From contig JAIPEN010000003.1 in NCBI GenBank assembly GCA_021737145.1, positions 1 through 64,000 of the forward strand: a stretch of DNA of 64,000 nt. The letters are read 5' to 3'. Shown piece by piece: positions 55,382-62,954 of this stretch. The position numbers were made by a program, and so were the translations under genes. The notes beneath the pieces were generated by a model. That model did no database searches and was not told the DNA's origin. It worked only from the letters and a program-made list of their open reading frames with translations. This DNA comes from Desulfarculaceae bacterium. GTDB lineage: Bacteria; Desulfobacterota; Desulfarculia; Desulfarculales; Desulfarculaceae. Positions within the stretch are counted from its first letter, which is position 1. Each line of letters opens with the position of its first letter.

Positions 55382-56395
55382 TCAGGCCGCCTTGGCCCGA
55401 GCGGCCAGGCTGGACAGGCGCTTTTGCAGGCTCCGCGCGTCGCGGCCCATGAACTCCGCGAGCAGGCGGCTTTCCAGGCGCTGCAAATCCACTGCCTCGC
55501 CTTGCAGGCGAAGCTCCACCACCTTGTGGTCCTGGCTGGTGAACTGGGCCTCCAGATGCCCCTCCGGGCTCTGCCCCTTCCAGTGGTGCAGAAACAGGCC
55601 GGCCCGCACCTTGACCTTGCGGTGCGGGCGGGGCTTGCGCCGGCGATAGGTCCATTCCGGCGAGAGCAGGCGGCGGCCCAGGCGCTCCATGGCCGAGCGC
55701 AGCTCATCGTCCACTGTGCGCTTTTCTAGGGGGCCCAGCACCTCCGCAAAACGGGCGGCCAGGCAGTCGTAGAGCGCCTCGTCGTCCAGGGCCGCCTCGC
55801 GCTTTGCCCCCAGCTCGCGGCGCAGGGAGGTGAGCTGGCTTTCCATGTGGCCATGAAAGCAGCGGCGGAAGGCCTCGTCCGGGGCGCGCAGCACCCGGGC
55901 CATGGCCGCGCAGTCGAAACGGCGCATGAGGTTGCCCACAAAGGCCACCGAGTCGCCGATCTCGCCCGCGCCGGTGCCCGCGATGCGCCGCCCTCCCACG
56001 GCCACGTCGTTGACCGGGGCCACCCTGGCGGGCGCGCCCAGGTCTTGATACGCCGCCACCACCGGGGCCAGCAGGCGGTTGTAGAAGCGCTGCCGGTTCA
56101 GGCTCACCAGGGGATGGTTCCGCTTCAGCACCACCTGCCAGAAAAGTTGATGTCGGTCCAGGTAGACCGCGCCACCGCCCACCTCTCGCCGAAACACCGG
56201 CAGCCCGGCCTCCGCGCAATAGGCCAGGTCAAGCTCCTGGGCCGGGTCCTGGGAATAACCCACCGACACATAGGGCCGCTCCGGTGAGCAGAGCACCAGC
56301 CCCTCCCGGCCCAGGTGGGCCAGGGCGTGGTAGGCCAGCTGGCTCTCCTGCCAGGAGACCCTGCCCAGGCGATACAAATGCATGGTGTCTAACAT
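55382..56395 (-). CDS. lplA: Lipoate-protein ligase A family protein
   Basis: A 337-residue cofactor ligase with PVFRREVGGGAVYLDRHQLF, the lysine-bearing family motif region APVNDVAVGGRRIAGTGAGE, and a C-terminal accessory domain (YRRRKPRPHRKVKVRAGLFL). It attaches lipoate to acceptor lysines. It is the last gene of the operon that contains the GcvH-like carrier at 58302, its obvious substrate. The conserved VGGRRIAG has Arg where the catalytic Lys usually lies, which may affect lipoyl-AMP formation. ATG 56395 is a choice without strong ribosome site. Confidence 0.88.
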   Translation of the reverse strand: MLDTMHLYRLGRVSWQESQLAYHALAHLGREGLVLCSPERPYVSVGYSQDPAQELDLAYCAEAGLPVFRREVGGGAVYLDRHQLFWQVVLKRNHPLVSLNRQRFYNRLLAPVVAAYQDLGAPARVAPVNDVAVGGRRIAGTGAGEIGDSVAFVGNLMRRFDCAAMARVLRAPDEAFRRCFHGHMESQLTSLRRELGAKREAALDDEALYDCLAARFAEVLGPLEKRTVDDELRSAMERLGRRLLSPEWTYRRRKPRPHRKVKVRAGLFLHHWKGQSPEGHLEAQFTSQDHKVVELRLQGEAVDLQRLESRLLAEFMGRDARSLQKRLSSLAARAKAA

Positions 56396-56415
56396 GAAGG
56401 CTTCAAGGGACTTTC

Positions 56416-57084
56416 TTACCGGCCCGCCCTGAGCACCATCTGGATGGCATTTGACGCGCAGGTCGAGACACACAGGCCGCATCCGTAGCATTTGTCCTGA
56501 TGAAACACCACCGCTCCCGCTTCCCCGCTCTGAGCGCCAAAAACGCAACGTTCCACACACTCACCGCACTGCACGCATGCATCGCTGTCCACCACGGCCA
56601 CATAATCAGCGTGAGCCACCAGATCGGGCCGCCCGAGCTTCTTCATGAACCCGATATCATGACAACAGCATTCGCAGCAGCTGCAGAGCGCATACACATG
56701 CTGCTCGGGGTTGTATATGGTCAGGTGGACCAGCCCGTGCTCATTCGCCAGCTTCAGCGTCTCTGCCGCCTCCTCCAGATCCACGCGGCGGGCCGAACCC
56801 TGCTCGACTTTTGTGTCGGCCACATCGTTGATATAAAAACAGGTCTCCAGCGGATTGTCGCAGCGCTTGTGCTTGGTCCTGCACAAGCAGTCCGCCAGCG
56901 CGAACGATCGCGAGTTCCGCAGAATTTCCAGCACCTGCTGCGTGGGCAATACCCACTGCAAAAACTCCACCGCCTGACGCACCGGGATTACCTTGGATGA
57001 GCACGGAATCTTCCCTTCCTTTACCCATCCGTCAAATGTATGCATCCGTTGCTCAAGCTCTTCATCCCGTTCTTCAATTTCCAT
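56416..57084 (-). CDS. 4Fe-4S ferredoxin-type iron-sulfur protein
   Basis: A 222-residue protein. It has an N-terminal helical part with extra cysteines (LADCLCRTKHKRCDNPLETC and LCSCCECCCHD) and a C-terminal double [4Fe-4S] ferredoxin domain (CVQCGECVERCVFGAQ; CYGCGLCVSTCASNAIQ). This layout is seen in deltaproteobacterial electron-transfer proteins associated with oxidoreductases. The start follows AAAGGGGATT. It would link the CCG proteins upstream to other carriers. Confidence 0.88.
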   Translation of the reverse strand: MEIEERDEELEQRMHTFDGWVKEGKIPCSSKVIPVRQAVEFLQWVLPTQQVLEILRNSRSFALADCLCRTKHKRCDNPLETCFYINDVADTKVEQGSARRVDLEEAAETLKLANEHGLVHLTIYNPEQHVYALCSCCECCCHDIGFMKKLGRPDLVAHADYVAVVDSDACVQCGECVERCVFGAQSGEAGAVVFHQDKCYGCGLCVSTCASNAIQMVLRAGR

Positions 57085-57115
57085 ACCGCAATCCCCTTTG
57101 GCCCCACAATCCGGG

Positions 57116-58264
57116 CTAAATATCCAGCGAAGCCCGCACCAGTTGGGCCACGTCCATGACCTTCAGGGGCAGCTTGTTGCGCCGGGCGTGGGTGGCCATG
57201 GTGCGCAGGCATTGCTGGCAGCCGCTGACCACCGCCTCGGCCCCGGTGGCCAGCACCTGCTCCACCTTGCGCCCGGCTATCTTCGCGTTAAGCGCCTGGT
57301 CGATCATTTCCAAATTTCCCCCACCCCCGCAGCACAGGCACTTCTCGCGGTTGTCGGCCAGCTCCACCAATGCGACCCCAGGGAGGGCTCGTATGACCCG
57401 CCGGGGCGCCTCGAACACCCGCGCGGCCCGGCCCAGGTCGCAGGGGTCGTGATAGGTCACGGTCAGCTCGCGCTCCCTTAGGGGCAGGCGGCCCGAGGCC
57501 AGCAGGCCGTCCAAAAACTGGGTGGCGTGGCTGAGCTTGAGCCCAGCCTCGGGGTAGTGCTCGCGCCACATCATGTAGCAAGAGGGGCAGGCGAACACCA
57601 CCTCGCGGGCCCCCTTGGCCTTGACCATCTCCAGGTTGTGTTCGATCAGCTCCCGCGCGGCCGGCAGGCTTCCCGCGCCCAGCAGGGGGAAGCCGCAGCA
57701 CCATTCATCCTCGCCCAGCAGGGTGAAGTCCACCTGCCCGGCCTCGAGCACCTCGGCCAGGGCCACGGGTATCTGTTGGGCCAGGGGAAAGAAGGAGGCC
57801 ACGCACCCGGTGAAGTAGACCACCTCGGCCTGCTCCTTGATGAACAGGTCGTCCGGCGGCTCGTCCAGATCCTCCACCCACTCGGCCCGGTCTTCCTGGT
57901 CCTCTCCGAACACGTTGCGGCTCTCGGCCAGGTTTTCGCCGATCATCTCCACCTTGGCGGGATAGTCCCCCCGGTCCACCAGTTCCTGGCGCAGGTTGAG
58001 CCACAGATCCTTGAGCCCGATGCCCGCCGGGCAGACCTCGGCGCAGTTGCCGCACAGGGTGCAGCGGAACACCGTCTCCGAAAAGGCCCTCCAGGCCTCA
58101 CCGCCCGGGGGGCGGCCGCCGAAAAGCCGCCGCAGCCGGCCCGCCCCGGCCCGCCGCCGCCAGTCCAGGCGATAAAAACCGGAGAGCCGCCCGTCGCCCG
58201 AGGCCCCCACCGCCGGGCAGGCCTCCACGCAGGCGGCGCAGCCGGTGCAGGCGTCCAGGGACAT
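57116..58264 (-). CDS. HdrD/GlcF-like (Fe-S)-binding CCG-domain protein
   Basis: A 382-residue protein. It has two [4Fe-4S] motifs (CTGCAACVEACP; CTLCGNCAEVCPAG) and two CCG domains (ECCG-like DEWCCGFPLLG and CLCCGGGGN, plus CQQCLRTM). CCG domains bind non-cubane [4Fe-4S] clusters in heterodisulfide reductase and act on disulfides or quinones. Next to a lipoyl carrier it may reduce or oxidise the lipoyl disulfide, as inference. ATG 58264 (AAGGGG upstream) is preferred over TTG 58297. Confidence 0.9.
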   Translation of the reverse strand: MSLDACTGCAACVEACPAVGASGDGRLSGFYRLDWRRRAGAGRLRRLFGGRPPGGEAWRAFSETVFRCTLCGNCAEVCPAGIGLKDLWLNLRQELVDRGDYPAKVEMIGENLAESRNVFGEDQEDRAEWVEDLDEPPDDLFIKEQAEVVYFTGCVASFFPLAQQIPVALAEVLEAGQVDFTLLGEDEWCCGFPLLGAGSLPAARELIEHNLEMVKAKGAREVVFACPSCYMMWREHYPEAGLKLSHATQFLDGLLASGRLPLRERELTVTYHDPCDLGRAARVFEAPRRVIRALPGVALVELADNREKCLCCGGGGNLEMIDQALNAKIAGRKVEQVLATGAEAVVSGCQQCLRTMATHARRNKLPLKVMDVAQLVRASLDI

Positions 58265-58301
58265 GAGCTGCCCCTTGCTGTACAGGCGGTTGTTCAACTC
58301 C

Positions 58302-58727
58302 CTAGCCTTCCGTGGCGTGCTTGGCTATCTCGGCCTCCACCCAGGGGGTGATGGCCTCGGCCCCGTGCAGCAGGTCGTCCAGTTCGCTCAGGTCCTTGGC
58401 CTTGAGGCGGTACATCCAGCCCGCGCCGTAGCAGTCCTGGTTGATCAGCTCGGGGCTGATCTCCAGCTCCTCGTTGACCGCGATGAGCTCGCCGTTTACC
58501 GGCGAAAGAATCTTGCCCAGCCACTTGCCGGACTCCACCTTGGCCAGCTTCTTGCCCTTCTTGAGCTTCTTGCCCTCGTCGGGCAGCTGCACGAACACGA
58601 TGTCTCCGGCCAGCTTTTGGGCGAAGTCGTCCATGCCCATGACCAGCTCGTCGCCCTCCACCCGCACCCAGTAGTGCTCCGGATCGTAGAAAAGCTCCTC
58701 GGGAAAGTTGTAGCCGCTTATTTCCAT
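58302..58727 (-). CDS. GcvH-like lipoyl carrier protein
   Basis: A 141-residue GcvH-fold protein. The lipoyl site is AKVESGKWLGKILSPVNGEL with Lys68; genuine GcvH has ESxKxxSDxxSP at this place, so the site is unusual. The core GDIVFVQLPDEGKKLKKG and the end DLLHGAEAITPWVEAEIAKH are otherwise typical. No gcvT or gcvP is near. It lies between two CCG/GlcF-type Fe-S proteins, with a lipoate ligase downstream, so it is probably a lipoyl electron or acyl carrier for this oxidoreductase, like LbpA of sHdr systems. ATG 58727 has GAGGTG upstream. Confidence 0.88.
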   Translation of the reverse strand: MEISGYNFPEELFYDPEHYWVRVEGDELVMGMDDFAQKLAGDIVFVQLPDEGKKLKKGKKLAKVESGKWLGKILSPVNGELIAVNEELEISPELINQDCYGAGWMYRLKAKDLSELDDLLHGAEAITPWVEAEIAKHATEG

Positions 58728-58743
58728 GACAGGCACCTCGTCA

Positions 58744-59853
58744 TTATTCGGAATCTTCAATCAGTTCCATTAGGAACTGGGGTGTGGTCATCACTTTGAA
58801 CTTTTGGGCCCGAAGCTTGGCATTGGAAAGGTTGTGCACGCAGGAGTTGCACTCGGTGAGCAGGATCTGCGCCCCGCTCTGTTCCACCTGGGCCAGGCGC
58901 CGCCGGGCCATGGCCAGGGAGTTCTTGGCATAGGCCCCGCGCACCCCGCCGCCGGCCCCGCAGCACAGGGCTTCCTGGCGGTTGTCGGCCAGCTCCACGA
59001 AGTCCGGGGCCACCGCCGAGATGGTCCGGCGGGGCTCCTCGTAGATGCCGCAGTGCCGGCCCAGGTCGCAGGGATCGTGATAGGTCACCTTCAGGCCGCT
59101 GTGGAGGCCCAGGTCGCGGCCGGCCAGGAACTGGCTCAAATGCATGATGGCCAGGCCCGCCTCCCGGAGCGGGGCGTAGGCGTCCTGCTGGCTGAAGGTG
59201 CGATAGCAATAAGGGCAGCCGGTGACCAGGGTCTTCGCGCCGGTGGCCAAAATGCGCTCGATGTTGGCGCTCGCCAGGCGGGGCTTGAGGGCATAGCCCA
59301 CGTCCTCCAGCACCCCGGAGCAGCACACCTCGTCGATGAGGGTGTAGTCCACCTCCAGGTGGTCCAGCAGGTCCAGGGCCGCCTCGCTGGCCTCCTCCTC
59401 GCGGTACTGGCCCACGCAGCCCAGGAAAAACACCACCTCCGCTTGGCCGCCCCGCTCCCGGTCAAAGTCCTCGGGCTCGTCCTCGGCGTAGATGTTGTCG
59501 TGCTCGTTGAGCACCTGGTCCATGCCGCTGAAAGCGGGGTGGCAAGTGCCCAGGCCCACCATCTCCTTGCGCGCTGCCTTGATGATGGCGGGCACATCCA
59601 CCCCAGAGGGACAATTGACCGCGCAGGAGCCGCAGGTGGTGCACTGGAACAGGCTCTCCACAAGCTCTTCGCCCAGCTCCAGGCGGCCCTCCAGCACTTC
59701 CTTGAGGAGCAGCATCTTGCCCCGCGCGTTCAGGGCCGGCCGCCGGGTGCCCCCGAACACCGGGCAGTGGGCCTGGCAAAAACCGCAACGCGAGCAGCGC
59801 TGGATTTGATCGCGAAACTTTTCCAATAGGGGATGTTGGTCAGCCATGTTCAT
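58744..59853 (-). CDS. GlcF-like (Fe-S)-binding subunit of a 2-hydroxyacid dehydrogenase
   Basis: A 369-residue protein with CSRCGFCQAHCPVFGG and CTTCGSCAVNCPSG, two [4Fe-4S] motifs. Two CCG domains follow (DEVCCSGVLEDVG with a Ser in place of Gly, and ALCCGAGGGVRGAYAKN). It pairs with the GlcD-like flavoprotein upstream; its ATG overlaps that gene's TGA. It takes electrons from the FAD subunit. Confidence 0.92.
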   Translation of the reverse strand: MNMADQHPLLEKFRDQIQRCSRCGFCQAHCPVFGGTRRPALNARGKMLLLKEVLEGRLELGEELVESLFQCTTCGSCAVNCPSGVDVPAIIKAARKEMVGLGTCHPAFSGMDQVLNEHDNIYAEDEPEDFDRERGGQAEVVFFLGCVGQYREEEASEAALDLLDHLEVDYTLIDEVCCSGVLEDVGYALKPRLASANIERILATGAKTLVTGCPYCYRTFSQQDAYAPLREAGLAIMHLSQFLAGRDLGLHSGLKVTYHDPCDLGRHCGIYEEPRRTISAVAPDFVELADNRQEALCCGAGGGVRGAYAKNSLAMARRRLAQVEQSGAQILLTECNSCVHNLSNAKLRAQKFKVMTTPQFLMELIEDSE

Positions 59854-61229
59854 ACGTCCAGGGCCATCTTGCCGGGGTTGAGGATGTTGTTGGGGTCGCA
59901 GACCTTCTTGATGGAGCGCATCAAATCCATGGCCACCGGATCGTGCTCCAGGGTCATGTAGGCCGCCTTGGACAGCCCGATGCCGTGCTCGCCGGTGAGG
60001 GTGCCGCCCAGGTCCACGGCCAACTGGAACAGGTCGCCGGCCGCGGCCTCCACCCGGCCGCGCTCGTCCTGGTCAGCCCCGTCATAGAGGAACTGGGGGT
60101 GCAGGTTGCCGTCGCCGGCGTGGCCGAAGGTGGCGATCTGCACCTGGTGGCGGGCGGCGATGTCCTGCACCCCGCGCAGCATGGGGGCCACCTGGCTCAT
60201 GGGCACGGTGATGTCTTCCAGCGTGAAGTTGGGCCTGAGCCGGGCCAGCACCGCATAGCAGCTCTTGCGAGCCTTCCACAGCTCGGCCGCCTGAGACGCG
60301 CTCTCGGCCCGCTTCACCTCGCGGGCGTTGTGGGCGCTGAACTGCTCCACCACCCGCTCCATCTGGTAGTCCGCCTCGCCCTGGGTGTAACCGTCGGTCT
60401 CGGCCAGGAGCATGGCGTCCACCTCGGGCAGGTTGAGTTCGGTGTTCTGGTTGATGGCCTTGAGGGTCTCGCGGCCCAGAATCTCCAGCACGCTGGGGAT
60501 GACCCCGCTGGCCATGACCCCGCTCACCGCGCGGCCCGCGTCCTCCAGGTCGTCGAAGATGGCCAAGGTGGTGGCCGTGGCCAGGGGCTTGGGGGAAATC
60601 TTGAGGATGATCTCGGTGACGATGCCCAGGGCGCCCTCGGAGCCCACGAACAGGCGGGTCAGGTCAAAGCCGGACACGCTCTTCATGGCCCGGTTGCCGG
60701 TCTTCATCAGGCGGCCGTCGCCCAGCACCACGCTCAATCCCAGCACGTAGTCGCGGGTGGTGCCGTACTTGGCCCCCTTCACCCCTCCCGCGTTGGTGCC
60801 CACGTTGCCCCCCAGGGTGCAGGCCTTGCCCGAGGCCGGATCGGGCGGGAACACGTAGCCGTGGGGCGCGAGCGCTTTTTCCAGGCTGGCGTAGACCACC
60901 CCGGGCTGCACCACGGCCACCCGGTCGCCGATGCTGATGTCCAGGATCTTGTCCATGCGGCCCAGGTCCAGCACCAGGCCTCCCTGGGCGGGCACCGACA
61001 AGCCGCTGAGCCCGGTGCCCGCGCCTCGCACGGTGACCGGGAAGCCCTCGGCATTGGCCAGCCCCACGATGGCCTGGATTTCCTCGGCGCTATCGGCCCA
61101 CACCGCGGCCTGGGGCCGGTGGGCGTGCTCCGAGGCGTCGGAGGAATAGCTCACCAGGTCGATGAGCTGGTCGCTGAAATTGGCCTCGCCCACGATGGAG
61201 CGGAGCTGATCTTTGGTCTCGGGTCTCAT
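59850..61229 (-). CDS. GlcD-like FAD-linked oxidase (lactate/glycolate dehydrogenase subunit)
   Basis: A 459-residue flavoprotein with the FAD_binding_4 motif VTVRGAGTGLSGLSVP, GGNVGTNAGGVKGAKYG, and the C-terminal oxidase signature FGHAGDGNLHPQ and GEHGIGLSK. It oxidises D-lactate, glycolate or a related 2-hydroxyacid and passes electrons to the GlcF-like subunit. ATG 61229 is used; an upstream ATG at 61241 overlaps the cytochrome gene's end. Confidence 0.92.
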   Translation of the reverse strand: MRPETKDQLRSIVGEANFSDQLIDLVSYSSDASEHAHRPQAAVWADSAEEIQAIVGLANAEGFPVTVRGAGTGLSGLSVPAQGGLVLDLGRMDKILDISIGDRVAVVQPGVVYASLEKALAPHGYVFPPDPASGKACTLGGNVGTNAGGVKGAKYGTTRDYVLGLSVVLGDGRLMKTGNRAMKSVSGFDLTRLFVGSEGALGIVTEIILKISPKPLATATTLAIFDDLEDAGRAVSGVMASGVIPSVLEILGRETLKAINQNTELNLPEVDAMLLAETDGYTQGEADYQMERVVEQFSAHNAREVKRAESASQAAELWKARKSCYAVLARLRPNFTLEDITVPMSQVAPMLRGVQDIAARHQVQIATFGHAGDGNLHPQFLYDGADQDERGRVEAAAGDLFQLAVDLGGTLTGEHGIGLSKAAYMTLEHDPVAMDLMRSIKKVCDPNNILNPGKMALDV

Positions 61230-61230
61230 G

Positions 61231-62448
61231 TCACTTCCCATGTTTGGTCTCGCCGCCCGCCTTGACGGCCAGCCACAGGGGGGCCAGCAGGATATGGCGC
61301 AAACGGCTGAAGGGCAGATAGGCCACAAAAGCGGCGTAACAGATGGCATGCGCGTACCACAGGTAGGCATATGCGGTTTGCAGGCCCGGGCCCGGGGTGA
61401 ACAACCGGCTCAGGGCAGCGCCGACAAAGGCCCAGGCAGGGCCCGCGTAGCCGGTGAGGCTCATGCGGGCCGCCTCGGTGATGAAGCCGCTGAGCACGAT
61501 GAGCCCCAGCAGGGCCAGGGCCGGCCAGTCGGGCCGGGGCAGGCCGGGCGCCGTGGGGCCGCGCCGCCAGCGGCGGGCCATGGCCAGGAGCCCTCCGGCC
61601 AGGACCATAAGGCCGGTGAGGTCGAAGAACAGGGCCGTGGCCGGGTGGTTCTTGGCCAGCATGGCCTGGGTCAGTCCCGCGCCCGGCTCCCAACGCCCCA
61701 GGACCAGGGCGGCCAGGGCCCAGGCCAGGCGGGCCGCAAAGGGCAGAAAGATGAGCGCGTGCACCAGCCAGCGGCCCCGCGACAGGCGCCACAGGCGGCG
61801 CTGCAACAGGCCGTCCAGAAGCAGAGCGCTCAGGGCCGGGCCCATGCGCCAGGCGCGCTGGTGATGCGCGGCCGGGGCCGGGCCCTCCCCTCCCCCGCTG
61901 AGCCAGAAGCCCAGCGAGCCGAGGAGCCCCAGCACCAGCAGGGCCAGGGCTATGCGCGAGGGCCAGTCGGCCAGGCTGAGAGTGGCGGTGTGGCAGGCCA
62001 GGCAGAGCGCGCTCTTGGGCGGCAGCACCGCGGCCGGGGCGCCCACCTGGTTGCCCACGAAGTGGCAGCGCTGGCAGGATGCTTCGCTGGCCACCGGCGC
62101 CAGGGCGTGCGGGCCGGCCTCGCCGCCGAAGTGGCAGGCCTGGCAGGACACCCCGACGTGCAGGTCGCCGGTGGCCTCCTCGTTGTGGGGCTGGTGGCAG
62201 TTCAGGCAGGAGGTCGGCTCCAGGTTCTCGTGGGGCACCTTCTCTGCGCCCTGGTGGCACTCCAGGCAGCTCATATCCGCATGCGGCCCCAGGTCCTGGC
62301 CCTTGCCGTCGGCCAGGCCTTCGGAGGCGTGACACTGGAGGCAGGCCGTTGCGGCCGGGGCAGAGGCGGCCCCCACCGGAGCGGCCATGACCAGGGCCAG
62401 CAACAGGGCAGCCAGAAGCAGGCCGCCTATGGGTAGGCAGCGGCGCAT
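61231..62448 (-). CDS. Six-haem cytochrome c fused to a NarI/DsrM-like membrane domain
   Basis: A 405-residue protein. After a signal peptide come six CxxCH haem sites (CLQCH, CLECH, CLNCH, CQACH, CQRCH, CLACH) within about residues 35-155. A helix near 165 follows, then five or so membrane helices with HALIFLPFAARLAW, FITEAARMSL and WYAHAICYAAFVAY, which resemble NarI/DsrM cytochrome b subunits that react with menaquinone. It could anchor the GlcD/GlcF enzyme to the quinone pool and connect to periplasmic cytochromes. The start overlaps the universal stress protein stop (TGATG). Confidence 0.88.
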   Translation of the reverse strand: MRRCLPIGGLLLAALLLALVMAAPVGAASAPAATACLQCHASEGLADGKGQDLGPHADMSCLECHQGAEKVPHENLEPTSCLNCHQPHNEEATGDLHVGVSCQACHFGGEAGPHALAPVASEASCQRCHFVGNQVGAPAAVLPPKSALCLACHTATLSLADWPSRIALALLVLGLLGSLGFWLSGGGEGPAPAAHHQRAWRMGPALSALLLDGLLQRRLWRLSRGRWLVHALIFLPFAARLAWALAALVLGRWEPGAGLTQAMLAKNHPATALFFDLTGLMVLAGGLLAMARRWRRGPTAPGLPRPDWPALALLGLIVLSGFITEAARMSLTGYAGPAWAFVGAALSRLFTPGPGLQTAYAYLWYAHAICYAAFVAYLPFSRLRHILLAPLWLAVKAGGETKHGK

Positions 62449-62933
62449 CAGGCCCCAGCGCCCCGGACGCGGGCCAGGTGGCCCCGATGCTGGTCGCCGC
62501 GCACCGAAACCACCGTAACCGGGCTGTGGCGGTAGACCTTGTCCGCGTTGGAGCCCAGCAGGGTGCGGGCAAAGTCGCCCCTGCCCTTGGTTCCCATGAC
62601 GATGTAGGCCACCTGCTCGCGCTCGGCCGTGTCCAGAATGACCTCCCAGGGCACCCCCACCCCCACCAGCACCTTGGCCTCAAGGCCCTGCTGGTGCAGC
62701 AAGGTCTCCAGCCGCTCCCGCCGGGAGGCGGTGCGCTGGGCCACCGCCTGGTCGCTCTGCACCAGCTCGGTGGTGGCCTGGATGAACTTGAGCTCGTCCA
62801 CGGTGCGCTGGTGCAGCACGTTCAGGGCCACCAGCTCCGCCCCCAGGCAACGGGCCAGCTCGCCGGCCACGCCGGCCGAGTCGCCGCTGTAGTCGGAAAA
62901 ATCCACCGCCAAAAGCACCTTGACCGCCGCCAT
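62448..62933 (-). CDS. Universal stress protein (UspA family)
   Basis: A 161-residue Usp fold with VLLAVDFSDYSGDSA at the start and VMGTKGRGDFARTLLGSNAD then HSPVTVVSV, the ATP-binding type. USPs are often coded with TRAP permeases and modulate transport. The start follows AAGGAGGG. Confidence 0.92.
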   Translation of the reverse strand: MAAVKVLLAVDFSDYSGDSAGVAGELARCLGAELVALNVLHQRTVDELKFIQATTELVQSDQAVAQRTASRRERLETLLHQQGLEAKVLVGVGVPWEVILDTAEREQVAYIVMGTKGRGDFARTLLGSNADKVYRHSPVTVVSVRGDQHRGHLARVRGAGA

Positions 62934-62954
62934 GGCCGCCCTCCTTGCTCCTGC

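Noticed and set aside
58302-58727. Glycine cleavage system H protein in its standard role
   Set aside because: No gcvT, gcvP or lpd is nearby, the lipoyl site differs, and the neighbours are Fe-S and flavin oxidoreductases.
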